Positions 23,395 through 34,460 are shown, counted from the stretch's first letter. The stretch is DNA of 64,000 nt from Micromonospora kangleipakensis (GCF_004217615.1 NZ_SHLD01000001.1:1550001-1614000); one strand, 5' to 3'. Numbers and translations: made by a program. The notes: generated by a model not told the origin, from the sequence alone.

Positions 23395-24264
23395 GTGACC
23401 GGCCTCCTCGGCCCGGCGGAGATCCGGGAACTCGCCGCGCGCCTCGGCGTCGCCCCCACCAAGAAGCTCGGCCAGAACTTCGTGCACGACCCGAACACGG
23501 TCCGCCGGATCGTCACCACCGCCGGGCTCGCCCCGGACGACGTGGCGCTGGAGGTCGGCCCCGGCCTCGGCTCGCTCACCCTGGCGCTGCTCCCGGTCGC
23601 CGCGCACGTGCACGCCGTGGAGATCGACCCGACGCTGGCCGGCGCGCTGCCGGAGACCGCCGCCCGGTTCGCCGGCCCGGACGCCGCCCGGCTCACCGTG
23701 CACCGGGCCGACGCGCTGCGCGTCCGCGCGGCCGAGCTGGCCGAGCCGGCGCCCACCGCGCTGGTCGCCAACCTGCCCTACAACGTCGCGGTGCCGGTGG
23801 TGCTGCACCTCCTCGCCGAGCTGCCCACCCTCCGGCACGGCCTGGTGATGGTGCAGAAGGAGGTCGCCGACCGGCTCGTCGCCGGTCCCGGCTCCAAGGT
23901 GTACGGCATCCCGTCGGTCAAGCTCGCCTGGTACGCCCGGGCCCGGGCCGCCGGGAAGGTCCCGCCGAACGTCTTCTGGCCGGTGCCGAACGTCGACTCC
24001 GGCCTGGTCGCCTTCACCCGCCGCGAGCCGCCCCGCCCCGACGTACCCCGGGAGCGGGTCTTCGCGGTGGTGGACGCGGCGTTCGCGCAGCGCCGCAAGA
24101 CCCTGCGCGCCGCCCTCGCCGGCTGGGCCGGCGGCGCGGACCGGGCCGCCGCCGCGCTCACCGCCGCCGGGGTGGACCCGGGCGCCCGCGGGGAGTCACT
24201 CACCGTGGAGCAGTTCGCCGCCATCGCCGCGTCGGCCCCGACCGCCGCGCCGGCCGCGCAGTAG
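23395..24264 (+). CDS. rsmA: 16S rRNA adenine-N6 dimethyltransferase RsmA (KsgA)
   Basis: Dimethylates two adjacent adenosines near the 3' end of 16S rRNA in late 30S assembly. 289 residues. [28 protein letters not shown] (SAM-binding) and [11 protein letters not shown] (catalytic NLPY) are all present, with the C-terminal helical domain ending in [10 protein letters not shown]. An alternative ATG at 23356 overlaps the tatD stop and would add 13 residues. Confidence 0.94.
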   Translation: MTGLLGPAEIRELAARLGVAPTKKLGQNFVHDPNTVRRIVTTAGLAPDDVALEVGPGLGSLTLALLPVAAHVHAVEIDPTLAGALPETAARFAGPDAARLTVHRADALRVRAAELAEPAPTALVANLPYNVAVPVVLHLLAELPTLRHGLVMVQKEVADRLVAGPGSKVYGIPSVKLAWYARARAAGKVPPNVFWPVPNVDSGLVAFTRREPPRPDVPRERVFAVVDAAFAQRRKTLRAALAGWAGGADRAAAALTAAGVDPGARGESLTVEQFAAIAASAPTAAPAAQ

Positions 24265-24301
24265 GCTGGCGCCGTTGTCCGACCCCTCGGAGGAGCTGAC
24301 C

Positions 24302-24352
24302 GTGGAGAAGCCGTTCGACGTCCGCCTGCGCCCGTGGGACATCGCCCCGTGA
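24302..24352 (+). CDS. 16-codon mini-ORF overlapping the ispE start
   Basis: A GTG preceded by TCGGAGGAGCTGACC opens a 16-residue frame (VEKPFDVRLRPWDIAP). Its TGA overlaps the ispE GTG in the sequence GTGA. The ribosome-binding site belongs to this mini-frame, not to ispE, so ispE is probably translated by coupling. The peptide itself may have no function. Confidence 0.45.
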   Translation: MEKPFDVRLRPWDIAP

Positions 24353-25302
24353 CCGAGGCCTGGCGACCGGACGACGAGGACGAGCAGCGGCGCGGGGCCA
24401 GCGGACCGGTCAAGGTCCGGGTGCCCGCCAAGGTCAACCTGCACCTCGGGGTGGGCCCGCTGCGCCGCGACGGGTACCACGAGCTGAACACCGTCTACCA
24501 TGCGATCTCGATCTACGACGAGCTGACCGCGCGGCGGGGCGACACCCTCACCCTGACCATGGAGGGGGAGGGGGCCGGCGAGCTGGCCCTGGACGACACC
24601 AACCTGGTGATCCGGGCCGCCCACGCCCTCGCCGGGTACGCCGGCGTCCTGCCGCACGCCCGGCTGCACCTGCGCAAGCAGATCCCGCTCGCCGGCGGGC
24701 TGGCCGGCGGCAGCGCCGACGCGGCCGCCGCCCTGGTCGCCTGCGACGCCCTCTGGGGCACCGGGCTCTCCCGGGACGAGCTGGCCGGTATCGCCGCCGA
24801 CCTCGGCTCCGACGTGCCCTTCCTGATCCACGGCGGCACCGCGCTCGGCACCGGCCGGGGCGAGGCGGTCAGCCCGGTGCTGGCCCGCCCCACCTCCTGG
24901 CACTGGGTGGTGGCGGTCGCCGACGGCGGCCTCTCCACCCCGGCCGCCTACCGGGAGCTGGACCGGCTCCGCGACGCCGGCACCGCGGGCGAGGCGCTCG
25001 GCAGCACCGACGCGCTGCTCGGCGCGCTGCGCCAGCGCGACCCGCGGGTGCTCGCCGCCGCCCTCGGCAACGACCTGCAGGACGCCGCGCTGAGCATGCG
25101 CCCGGCGCTGGCCGACACCCTGAAGGCGGGGGAGGCGGCCGGGGCGCTCGCCGGCATCGTCTCCGGCTCCGGCCCGACCTGCGTCTTCCTCGCCAGCGAC
25201 GAGGCGCACGCCGGCCGGATCGCCGCCGAGCTGGAGGCCGCCGAGGTGTGCCGGGAGGCCCGGGTCGCGCACGGCCCGGTGGCCGGAGCGCGCATCGTCT
25301 GA
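24349..25302 (+). CDS. ispE: 4-diphosphocytidyl-2-C-methyl-D-erythritol kinase
   Basis: The fourth step of the MEP isoprenoid pathway, a GHMP-family kinase. 317 residues. VRVPAKVNLHLGVGPLR gives the catalytic lysine region, IPLAGGLAGGSADAAAAL the ATP-binding motif and IVSGSGPTCVF the third GHMP motif. The GTG start overlaps the stop of a mini-ORF. Its place right after rsmA is conserved in actinobacteria. Confidence 0.95.
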   Translation: MTEAWRPDDEDEQRRGASGPVKVRVPAKVNLHLGVGPLRRDGYHELNTVYHAISIYDELTARRGDTLTLTMEGEGAGELALDDTNLVIRAAHALAGYAGVLPHARLHLRKQIPLAGGLAGGSADAAAALVACDALWGTGLSRDELAGIAADLGSDVPFLIHGGTALGTGRGEAVSPVLARPTSWHWVVAVADGGLSTPAAYRELDRLRDAGTAGEALGSTDALLGALRQRDPRVLAAALGNDLQDAALSMRPALADTLKAGEAAGALAGIVSGSGPTCVFLASDEAHAGRIAAELEAAEVCREARVAHGPVAGARIV

Positions 25303-25537
25303 GCCGGCCGGGCCACCCTGGCCCCACGTCATCGGGCCGGCCCGGGGCGGCCGCCGCCCGCGGCGCGGGCGCGGCGGGGACGTCACGCCGCGACCGGGAC
25401 GGAACAAGCGGGCGCCGGGGGCGGTTGACCCCCACGGGCCCGGCACCCGACCAGGTGCCCGCGTACCCTGAAACGTCGCAGGCGTCCCACGTGCCCCCGG
25501 CACCGGGACGCCTTGATCATGGGAGGTAGGTGAGGTC
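25303..25537. other. Intergenic region between ispE and the ABC-F gene
   Basis: About 235 bases that are almost all G and C. I see no gene, and only the ribosome-binding site GGGAGG of the next gene at the right end. Confidence 0.4.
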
Positions 25538-27346
<1,809 letters not shown>

Positions 27347-27439
27347 GCCGGCCACGGGTGGGGGGTGTGCGGCGTCACAGCCCGGCGTGCGGGACAATCG
27401 TCGGCGACCCCTCACCCGAACGGTCTTGGAGACGCAGAC

Positions 27440-27895
27440 ATGGCCCACACCCCCGTCAACCACCCCGCGCGGCCGATCTACCGGGCGATCGGCGGGCTCG
27501 TTGGTCTGTACTTCGTGGTCTTCGGTGTGCTCGGCATCATCGCGAGCGCCGGCAACGACGTCCTCGCCCAGAACGACACCACGGTCCTCGGCCAGGGCAC
27601 CAACACCGGCTACTCGCTGCTCGCCGCCCTGCTCGGGCTGGTGATCCTCGCCGGCACCGTCATCGGCCGCAACCTCGACGTGGCGATCAACCAGTGGCTG
27701 GCGTACGCGCTGATGGTCCTCGGCCTGGCCGAGCTGGCCTTCATCCGGACCGACGCGAACATCTTCAACTTCTCCATCGTCACGGTGATCGTGACCCTCT
27801 TCCTCTCCATGGTCCTGCTGATGGTCGGCATGTACGGCAAGGTCGGCACCGACGAGGAGCAGGACGCCTTCGAGAAGGCCCGCCTCGTCCTCTGA
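27440..27895 (+). CDS. DUF4383 membrane protein (copy 1)
   Basis: 151 residues with four membrane segments. The N-terminus HPARPIYRAIGGLVGLYFVV and the later ANIFNFSIVTV are shared with the next gene, so these are tandem paralogues. The C-terminus (GKVGTDEEQDAFEKARL) is charged and cytoplasmic. DUF4383 has no known function. The ATG at 27440 follows GGAG. Confidence 0.85.
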   Translation: MAHTPVNHPARPIYRAIGGLVGLYFVVFGVLGIIASAGNDVLAQNDTTVLGQGTNTGYSLLAALLGLVILAGTVIGRNLDVAINQWLAYALMVLGLAELAFIRTDANIFNFSIVTVIVTLFLSMVLLMVGMYGKVGTDEEQDAFEKARLVL

Positions 27896-27911
27896 CCCTC
27901 CTGCGCTCGCG

Positions 27912-27933
27912 AGGCCCGGCCGTTGCCGGGCCT
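27912..27933 (+). terminator. Intrinsic terminator between the DUF4383 copies
   Basis: AGGCCCGGC and GCCGGGCCT pair around CGTT and are followed by TCGGCGTTTT. The second copy therefore probably has its own promoter. Confidence 0.65.
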
Positions 27934-28008
27934 TCGGCGTTTTCGGGGACATGCCCCTCCCGGTCAAGTGACAATGTGGCTAAATCGGTCACTTGGCTGG
28001 AGGAGCTC

Positions 28009-28485
28009 ATGCCGCACTTTCCGATGAACCACCCCGCGCGGCCGCTCTACCGGGTCCTCTCCGGGCTCGTCGGGCTCTACATCCTGGTCTTCGGCGTGTA
28101 CGGGGTCTTCGAGACCTGGGGCGACGGCCTCTTCGACCGCAGCTCGAACTACGCGCTCGGACTCCGTACCAACCTGGCCTTCTCGCTGGTCTCCGTGGTG
28201 TTCGGCATCTTCCTGATGATCGGGGCGTCCCGCCGGGGCAACCTCGGCCACTACATGAACCTCACCGCCGGGGTGGTCTTCCTGGTCACCAGCATCCTGA
28301 TGATGGCCGTGCTGCAGACCCCGGCGAACTTCCTCAACTTCTCGATGTCGACCGTCCTCGTGTCAATGCTGTTCGGGCTGGTCCTGCTGGCCACCGGCCT
28401 CTACGACAAGGTCGGCAGCGAGGAGCACGCGGAGGCCGAGCGCCGCCGCCGCAACCACCCCATCTCCGAGGCCGGCGCCCGCTGA
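28009..28485 (+). CDS. DUF4383 membrane protein (copy 2)
   Basis: 158 residues, same four-helix plan as the previous gene: HPARPLYRVLSGLVGLYILV, GNLGHYMNLTAGVVFLVTS, ANFLNFSMSTVLVSM, then a charged tail (GSEEHAEAERRRRN). The start follows a perfect GGAGGAG. The pair arose by duplication, and both N-termini are more alike than their centres. Confidence 0.85.
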   Translation: MPHFPMNHPARPLYRVLSGLVGLYILVFGVYGVFETWGDGLFDRSSNYALGLRTNLAFSLVSVVFGIFLMIGASRRGNLGHYMNLTAGVVFLVTSILMMAVLQTPANFLNFSMSTVLVSMLFGLVLLATGLYDKVGSEEHAEAERRRRNHPISEAGAR

Positions 28486-28498
28486 CCCCGCCCGGTCG

Positions 28499-29185
28499 TC
28501 AGCCCGGCTTGCGGACCGTGATCAGGCCCGGCTTGGCCTCCAGGTGCGACAGCCCGTTCCAGGCCAGGTTGACCAGGTGCGCGGCGACCGCCTCCTTGCG
28601 CGGCTTGCGCACCTCCAGCCACCAGCGGCCGGTCAACGCCACCATGCCGACCAGCGCCTGCGAGTAGAGCTCGGCCAGCTTCGGGTCGTACCCCCGGCTG
28701 GAGAACTCCGCGCCCAGGATGTGCTCCACCTGGTGCGCGACGTCGTTCATCACGCTGCTGAAGTTGCCCGTCGCCGACATCAGCGGCGACTCCCGGACCA
28801 GCACCCGGAACCCGCTGGTCTCCTCCTCGATGTACGTCAGCAGGGTCAGCGCCGCCTGCTCCAGCAGCTCCCGGGGGTGCCCCGCGGTCAACGCGCTGGT
28901 GATCCGCTCCAGCAGCGAGCGGACCTCCCGGTCCACCACCACCGCGTAGAGCCCCTCCTTGCCGCCGAAGTGCTCGTAGACCACCGGCTTGGAGACCCGG
29001 GCCCGGGCCGCCACCTCCTCGATCGAGGTGGCGTCGAAGCCGCGCTCCGCGAAGATCTGCCGGGCGATCGCGATCAGCTGCTCCCGCCGCTGCGCCGCGG
29101 ACATCCGTACCCGGGAGGAGGACTTCGCCGCCGGGACGGCCCGCCGTCGCGCGGCGCTGGCATCGTTACCGGGAACCTCGGTCAT
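28499..29185 (-). CDS. TetR-family transcriptional regulator
   Basis: 228 residues. The HTH is in ATSIEEVAARARVSKPVVYE, then HFGGKEGLYAVV; the C-terminal ligand domain includes LVRESPLMSATGNFSSVM. A basic N-terminal arm precedes the HTH. The gene lies 170 bases downstream of the desaturase gene on the same strand and may regulate it; regulation of fatty-acid desaturation by TetR proteins is known in other actinobacteria, but here it is only a guess from position. The start at 29185 follows GAGGTGACGAG. Confidence 0.88.
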   Translation of the reverse strand: MTEVPGNDASAARRRAVPAAKSSSRVRMSAAQRREQLIAIARQIFAERGFDATSIEEVAARARVSKPVVYEHFGGKEGLYAVVVDREVRSLLERITSALTAGHPRELLEQAALTLLTYIEEETSGFRVLVRESPLMSATGNFSSVMNDVAHQVEHILGAEFSSRGYDPKLAELYSQALVGMVALTGRWWLEVRKPRKEAVAAHLVNLAWNGLSHLEAKPGLITVRKPG

Positions 29186-29355
29186 CTCGTCACCTCGCTG
29201 GCGCTCGGTGACGCCCTGCCGTGGGATCTGCCTGCTCACGTCGTGACCTCGCCGATTCGACGGCCCGCGCCGTGGCGGCATCCGACCGGCCGGCGGGGTG
29301 GAAGCTCGATCACCGGGCCATCCTGTCAGGTGGCTGCCCGACCCACCGACCGGTT

Positions 29356-30339
29356 TCACCCCTCCGGCCGCGCCGACCCGGCCGTGACCCGCTCGGGGCG
29401 GACCAGCTTCGCCGTGATGCGTTCCGGCTTCGGCCAGCGCACCGCCCAGGCCGCGCCGGCCTTCTCCAGCAGCCAGATCACCCGCGCGGACATGTCGATC
29501 TGGCCGCGCAGCACCCCGTGCCGGGCGCTGGTCGGCTCGGCGTGGTGCAGGTTGTGCCAGCTCTCCCCGAACGACAGGACGGCCAGCGGCCAGAAGTTCG
29601 ACGCCCGGTCGCCCTGGCGGGCCGCGAACGGGCGCTCGCCGTAGACGTGGCAGACCGAGTTGATCGACCAGGTGACGTGGTGCAGCAGCGCGATCCGGAC
29701 CAGCCCGCCCCAGAAGAGCGCGGTGAGCGCGCCCGGCCAGGACCAGGTCAGCAGCCCGCCCATCGCCGCCGGACCGAGCAGCGAGACCACCACCAGCAGC
29801 GGGAAGAGCCGGTCGACCCGCCGGGTCGCCTGGTCGGCGAGCAGGTCCGGGGCGAACCGCTTCCGGTTGGACAGTTCCCGGTTGAACAGCCAGCCGACGT
29901 GGGCGTGGAACAGCCCCTTGGCCAGCCCGCCGACGCTCTCCCCGAACCGCCACGGCGAGTGCGGGTCACCCTCCAGGTCCGAGAAGGCGTGGTGGCGGCG
30001 GTGGTCCGCCACCCACTGGATGATCTCGCCCTGGACCGCGAACGAGCCGGCGACGGCCAACGCCACCCGCAGCCACGGCTTGGCCCTGAACGAGCCGTGG
30101 GTGAAGTAGCGGTGGTAGCCGACGGTGATGCCGAGCCCGGACAGCACGTACCAGAAGCCGGCCACGGCGATGTCGGTCCAGCTCAGCCAGCCGCCCCAGG
30201 CGACCGGTACGGCGGCGAGCAGGGCGAGGAACGGGATGACCACGAAGGCCCAGAGGGCGACCAGGATGCCCCGGGACTGGTGGCCCTGGGTCAGCGGCTT
30301 CGGACCGGCGGCGTTCGGGTCGGTGAGGGCGGTCGACAT
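29356..30339 (-). CDS. Fatty acid (acyl-CoA) desaturase
   Basis: A membrane di-iron enzyme that introduces a double bond, usually at C9, into acyl-CoA or acyl-lipid. 327 residues with four membrane spans and the three histidine boxes HRYFTH, HRRHH and HNLHH. This spacing is typical of delta-9 acyl-CoA desaturases. GGGAGG precedes the ATG at 30339. It needs an electron donor that is not encoded nearby. Confidence 0.92.
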   Translation of the reverse strand: MSTALTDPNAAGPKPLTQGHQSRGILVALWAFVVIPFLALLAAVPVAWGGWLSWTDIAVAGFWYVLSGLGITVGYHRYFTHGSFRAKPWLRVALAVAGSFAVQGEIIQWVADHRRHHAFSDLEGDPHSPWRFGESVGGLAKGLFHAHVGWLFNRELSNRKRFAPDLLADQATRRVDRLFPLLVVVSLLGPAAMGGLLTWSWPGALTALFWGGLVRIALLHHVTWSINSVCHVYGERPFAARQGDRASNFWPLAVLSFGESWHNLHHAEPTSARHGVLRGQIDMSARVIWLLEKAGAAWAVRWPKPERITAKLVRPERVTAGSARPEG

Positions 30340-30447
30340 GGCACCTCCCAGCGGTACGGGTCACGCCTACGTCACCGTAACCGCGGGGTTTCTAGATCAC
30401 ACCGGAGAGTGTCGATCGTGGATGGAGTGACTGTCGTACGCCCGTTC

Positions 30448-30453
30448 TAACCT
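30448..30453 (+). promoter_or_regulatory. -10 element of a leaderless mini-gene
   Basis: TAACCT lies seven bases before GTG 30461. Confidence 0.4.
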
Positions 30454-30460
30454 ACGCGTC

Positions 30461-30574
30461 GTGACCGATCCTCTCGCCGCCGAGGCGCGCCGGCTGCGCG
30501 TCGTCGAGCAGCTCGCCGTCCGTGACATCCAGGCCCGCCTCGGCTGGAAGAAGGCGTGGTGGATGGCCTGGTGA
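30461..30574 (+). CDS. 37-aa helix-turn-helix fragment
   Basis: VTDPLAAEARRLRVVEQLAV continues into RDIQARLGWKKAWWMAW and stops. The pattern (R-x-L-R-V-V-E-x-L-A-V-x-D-I-Q-x-R-L-G) is that of the first helices of small HTH proteins; a complete domain would need about 20 more residues. It may be a real short protein or the start of a truncated gene. It sits 65 bases from tRNA-Gln, where element debris is expected. Confidence 0.4.
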   Translation: MTDPLAAEARRLRVVEQLAVRDIQARLGWKKAWWMAW

Positions 30575-30639
30575 CGGCCGGGCGCCACGATGCGAGCGTC
30601 CAGGGGCTGAGGCCGAGGCGCTAAGCTGTGGATGACCGT

Positions 30640-30711
30640 TCGGCCGTGGTGTAATTGGCAACACCCGGGTCTTTGGTACCCGTGTTTCAGGTTCGAACCC
30701 TGGCGGCCGAG
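30640..30711 (+). tRNA. tRNA-Gln (anticodon TTG)
   Basis: 72 bases. The acceptor strands TCGGCCG and CGGCCGA pair, followed by discriminator G; CCA is not encoded. The D-arm is GTGTAATTGGCAACAC, the anticodon loop CTTTGGT carries TTG, and the T-arm TCAGG-TTCGAAC-CCTGG is standard. A possible -10, TAAGCT, lies at 30622-30627. tRNA genes for Gln(TTG) next to glmU are also seen in mycobacteria. Confidence 0.95.
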
Positions 30712-30819
30712 CTTTCCTACTGCGTCCGGATGCTGTCTGACTGGGGTAACGGGCGAGCGTTCCGAGTCGCGTGGTTAGCATGGCCGCGAGACTGTCGCCG
30801 TCCCGACGGGAGCCACGTC

Positions 30820-32346
30820 GTGCCCGAGCCCCACCTCCGCACCGTTGTCGTGCTCGCCGCCGGTGAGGGCAAGCGGATGAAGTCGTCCCTGCCCAAGGTG
30901 TTGCACCCGCTACTCGGTCGTACCCTCCTGGGCCACGTGCTGGCCGCGGCCGCGCCGCTGCGCGCGGACCGCACCGTGGTGGTGGTCGGGCACGGCGCCG
31001 ACCAGGTCCGCGCTCACCTGGCCGAGATCGCCCCGGAGGCCACCCCGGTCCTCCAGGCCCAGCAGCTCGGCACCGGGCACGCCGTGCGGATCGCGCTGGA
31101 GGCGGTGCCGGACGCCACCGGCACCGTCGTGGTGATCAACGGCGACGTGCCGCTGCTGCGGCCGGAGACCGTCGCCGCGCTCGTCGAGGCGCACGAGGGC
31201 GCGGGCGCGGCGGCGACCGTGCTCGCCGCCGAGGTGCCCGACCCGACCGGCCTGGGCCGGATCGTGCGGGACGCCGCCGGCCGGCTGGAGCAGATCGTCG
31301 AGGAGCGCGACGCGACCCCCGAGCAGCGGGCGCTGCGGGAGATCAACGCCGGCATCTACGCCTTCGACGTGGCGCGGCTGCGCGACGCGCTGGGCAAGCT
31401 CTCGACCGACAACGAACAGGGCGAGGAGTACCTGACCGACGTCTTCGGCCTGCTCCGCGACGCCGGTGAGCCGGTTGCCGTGCATGTCGCCGCGGACCAC
31501 GTGGAGACGCTGGGCTGCAACGACCGGGTCGAGCTGGCCGCGCTGCGCCGGCTGCTGCGCGACCGGGTCAACGAGGGCTGGATGCGCACCGGGGTGAGCA
31601 TCCTCGACCCGCACACCACCTGGATCGACGTGACGGTGACCGTCGAGCGGGACGCGGTGATCGACCAGAACACGCAGCTCCAGGGCGCCACCGCGGTCGG
31701 CGCCGGCGCGGTGGTCGGGCCGGACGTGACGCTGGTCGACACCACCGTGGGCGAGGGCGCGACCGTGCTGCGCAGCCACGCGGTGGGCGCCGAGGTCGGC
31801 CCCCAGGCCACCGTCGGACCGTACGCGTACCTGCGGCCGGAGTCGCGGCTGGCCCGCAAGGCCAAGGTGGGCACGTTCGTGGAGACCAAGAAGGCAACGA
31901 TCGGCGAGGGCTCCAAGGTGCCGCACCTGTCGTACGTCGGCGACGCGACCATCGGCGAGCACAGCAACATCGGCGCGGCGACGGTGTTCGTCAACTACGA
32001 CGGGGTGAAGAAGCACCACACCACCATCGGCAGCCACGCCCGTACCGGAGCGGACAACATGTTCGTCGCGCCGGTCGAGGTGGGCGACGGTGCGTACACC
32101 GCGGCCGGCTCGGTGATCATCGCGGACGTGCCGCCCGGCGCGATGGCGGTCGCCCGGGGTCAGCAGCGCAACGTCGAGGGCTGGGTGCTGCGCAAGCGGG
32201 CCGGTACGCCGGCCGCCGAGGCGGCGCAGCGGGCCCGCGAGGGTGCGTCGGGCGGGGCCGCCGCCGCAAGCGAAGGTGAGCCAATCCACGAGGATGCGGA
32301 GACCGTGGGAGGACCGGCCGGCGCGGGGGATACTGCAACCGAATAG
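30820..32346 (+). CDS. glmU: Bifunctional GlmU (GlcNAc-1-P uridyltransferase / GlcN-1-P acetyltransferase)
   Basis: Makes UDP-GlcNAc for peptidoglycan. 508 residues. The N-terminal nucleotidyltransferase has [20 protein letters not shown], and QQLGTGHAV follows. The C-terminal half is a left-handed beta helix with the catalytic-site stretch [20 protein letters not shown] and [13 protein letters not shown]. The last ~35 residues are a low-complexity acidic tail, as in mycobacterial GlmU. The GTG at 30820 follows GGGAG. prs is 52 bases downstream. Confidence 0.95.
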   Translation: MPEPHLRTVVVLAAGEGKRMKSSLPKVLHPLLGRTLLGHVLAAAAPLRADRTVVVVGHGADQVRAHLAEIAPEATPVLQAQQLGTGHAVRIALEAVPDATGTVVVINGDVPLLRPETVAALVEAHEGAGAAATVLAAEVPDPTGLGRIVRDAAGRLEQIVEERDATPEQRALREINAGIYAFDVARLRDALGKLSTDNEQGEEYLTDVFGLLRDAGEPVAVHVAADHVETLGCNDRVELAALRRLLRDRVNEGWMRTGVSILDPHTTWIDVTVTVERDAVIDQNTQLQGATAVGAGAVVGPDVTLVDTTVGEGATVLRSHAVGAEVGPQATVGPYAYLRPESRLARKAKVGTFVETKKATIGEGSKVPHLSYVGDATIGEHSNIGAATVFVNYDGVKKHHTTIGSHARTGADNMFVAPVEVGDGAYTAAGSVIIADVPPGAMAVARGQQRNVEGWVLRKRAGTPAAEAAQRAREGASGGAAAASEGEPIHEDAETVGGPAGAGDTATE

Positions 32347-32398
32347 TCCCCGGCTCCACCGCGCCGGGAACCACCGACCAACGGGAGCAGACGGGCCC

Positions 32399-33379
32399 AT
32401 GGGCAGCATCGTCGCCGAAAACCGCAAGAGCCTGATGCTCTTCTCCGGACGTGGCTTTCCGGAGTTGGCCAAGGAGATCGGTGAGGTGCTCGGCGTTGCG
32501 CCGACCCCCTCCGACTCGTACGACTTCGCCAACGGTGAGATCTTCGTCCGGTTCAAGGACTCGGTGCGCGGTTCGGACGCCTTCGTGGTGCAGTCCGTGA
32601 CGCACGGGGTCAACACCTGGGTCATGGAGACCCTGATCATGATCGACGCGCTGAAGCGCGGTTCGGCCAAGCGGATCACCGTGGTGCTGCCGTTCTACCC
32701 GTACTCGCGGCAGGACAAGAAGCACCGTGGCCGGGAGCCGATCTCGGCCCGGCTGGTGGCCGACCTGCTCAAGACCGCCGGCGCGAACCGGATCCTCACG
32801 GTCGACCTGCACACCGCGCAGATCCAGGGCTTCTTCGACGGCCCGGTGGACCACCTCTTCGCGATGGACGTGCTCGCCGAGTACGTCGAGCGCAAGTACG
32901 CGGGCCGGCCGATGACCGTCGTGGCGCCGGACTCGGGCCGAGTGCGGGTGGCGGAGCGGTGGACGGATCGGCTGGGCGGATGCCCGCTGGCGTTCATCCA
33001 CAAGACCCGTGACCCGCTGAAGCCCAACCAGGTGGTGGCGAACCGGGTGGTCGGTGAGGTCGAGGGTCGGGTCTGCCTGATCGTCGACGACATGATCGAC
33101 ACCGGTGGCACGATCACCAGGGCCGCCGACATCCTGCGGGAGTCCGGTGCGGCCGAGATCGTCGTCGCCGCCACCCACGCCCTGCTCTCCGACCCGGCGA
33201 CCGAGCGGCTGAAGAACAGCCCGATCAGCGAGGTCGTGGTGACGAACACCCTGCCGATCACGCCGGAGAAGCAGCTCGACAAGCTCACCGTGCTGTCGAT
33301 CGCACCGCTGCTGGCCCGGGCGATCCGGGAGGTCTTCGACGACGGTTCGGTGACCACCCTCTTCGGTGGCCTGAGCTGA
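32399..33379 (+). CDS. prs: Ribose-phosphate pyrophosphokinase (PRPP synthetase)
   Basis: Makes phosphoribosyl pyrophosphate from ribose 5-phosphate and ATP. 326 residues. The magnesium/ATP site is VDLHTAQIQGFFDGPVDHL, and the PRPP loop is CLIVDDMIDTGGTITRA. FPYSRQDKKHRGREPISA-like flexible loop is present as YPYSRQDKKHRGREPIS. The ATG at 32399 has GGGAG about 12 bases upstream. glmU-prs order is conserved in actinobacteria. Confidence 0.96.
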   Translation: MGSIVAENRKSLMLFSGRGFPELAKEIGEVLGVAPTPSDSYDFANGEIFVRFKDSVRGSDAFVVQSVTHGVNTWVMETLIMIDALKRGSAKRITVVLPFYPYSRQDKKHRGREPISARLVADLLKTAGANRILTVDLHTAQIQGFFDGPVDHLFAMDVLAEYVERKYAGRPMTVVAPDSGRVRVAERWTDRLGGCPLAFIHKTRDPLKPNQVVANRVVGEVEGRVCLIVDDMIDTGGTITRAADILRESGAAEIVVAATHALLSDPATERLKNSPISEVVVTNTLPITPEKQLDKLTVLSIAPLLARAIREVFDDGSVTTLFGGLS

Positions 33380-33413
33380 TCTTCCGCGTGGCGGCGAGCG
33401 CCGCGCGCCGGCG

Positions 33414-33447
33414 CCGTTCCCGTCGTCCCACAGGCCGACGGGAACGG
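33414..33447 (+). terminator. Hairpin after prs
   Basis: CCGTTCCCGTCG and CGACGGGAACGG pair perfectly across a 10-base loop, between prs and rplY. It has no T-run. Confidence 0.6.
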
Positions 33448-33667
33448 TGATGTGGGGACTGCCGGAAAGCTCGGAATTCCCTCGGGTAGACTGGTGCGGT
33501 TGCCACGGCGAGGGTGCCCGGCGGGTCGCTGAAAAGCACCGCACGGAGGCGCCGTCATCGACGCGGTGCTCCGGGCAGTCGTTCATGACGCATGAGCCCC
33601 AGCGAGCCCCTCGCCCCAGCACCGCCAGACGACAAGCCGCCGCAGCGAAAGCATCAGGAGTTTCCCC

Positions 33668-34360
33668 GTGTCCGAGGTAAAGATCAGCGCCGAGCCCCGT
33701 ACCGAGTTCGGCAAGGGTGGTGCCCGTCGTACCCGCCGGGCCGGCAAGGTGCCCGCCGTGCTGTACGGCCACGGCGAGAAGCCCAAGCACATCGCGCTCC
33801 CGGTGCGTGAGTTCGCGGCCGCGATCCGCAAGGGTGGCGCCAACCAGCTCTTCGCGATCGAGGTGAGCGACGGCACCCAGGTGCTGGCGCTGCCGAAGGC
33901 GATCCAGCGTGACCCGATCAAGGACACCTTCGAGCACGTCGACCTGCTGCTGGTCCGCCGCGGCGAGAAGGTCACCGTCGAGGTCCCGGTCCAGCTGACC
34001 GGTGAGGCCGCGAGGGACACGCTGATCGTGCACGACCACGACACCCTCTCGGTGACCGCCGACGCCACCAAGGTGCCGGACCACCTGGAGGCCTCGATCG
34101 ACGGCGCGGTGCCGGGCGTCCAGGTCACCGCCGGCGACGTCGAGCTGCCGGCCGGCGTCGAGCTGGCCGCCGACCCGGAGCTGCCGGTCGCCACGGTGAC
34201 CGCCGCCCCGACCGCCGAGCAGCTCGAGGCCACCCTCCCCGAGGTCGAGGTGGCCGCCGAGGAGGCCGAGGCCGAGGTCGGCGAGGAGACCACCGCCGCC
34301 GAGGGTGCCGAGACGCCGGCCGGCGAGGGTGCCCCGGCCGAGGCGCGTACCGAGGCCTGA
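33668..34360 (+). CDS. rplY: 50S ribosomal protein L25/Ctc
   Basis: Binds 5S rRNA in the large subunit. 230 residues of the long Ctc type: the L25 domain (TEFGKGGARRTRRAGKVPAV, then LYGHGEKPKHIALP) is followed by the TL5/Ctc beta domain and an acidic Ala/Glu-rich tail of about 40 residues. GTG 33668 follows AGGAG. A probable -10, TAGACT, lies at 33486. pth follows. Confidence 0.95.
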   Translation: MSEVKISAEPRTEFGKGGARRTRRAGKVPAVLYGHGEKPKHIALPVREFAAAIRKGGANQLFAIEVSDGTQVLALPKAIQRDPIKDTFEHVDLLLVRRGEKVTVEVPVQLTGEAARDTLIVHDHDTLSVTADATKVPDHLEASIDGAVPGVQVTAGDVELPAGVELAADPELPVATVTAAPTAEQLEATLPEVEVAAEEAEAEVGEETTAAEGAETPAGEGAPAEARTEA

Positions 34361-34377
34361 TCGGTCCGCAGGCTGTG

Positions 34378-34412
34378 CGACAGGCGCTCCCGGTGTCCGG
34401 GGGCGCCTGTCG
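34378..34412 (+). terminator. Hairpin after rplY
   Basis: CGACAGGCGC-T-CCCGG pairs with CCGGG-G-GCGCCTGTCG. It has no T-run and lies 50 bases before pth, so it may be an attenuator rather than a full stop. Confidence 0.5.
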
Positions 34413-34460
34413 GCGTATCGGGACGGCCGCCGGGCGCGGTGGATGCGGGAGAGGTGTGGC

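Noticed and set aside
33447..33680. Small gene between prs and rplY
   Set aside because: The frame has no ribosome-binding site, mixed low-quality composition, and overlaps the rplY promoter and start.
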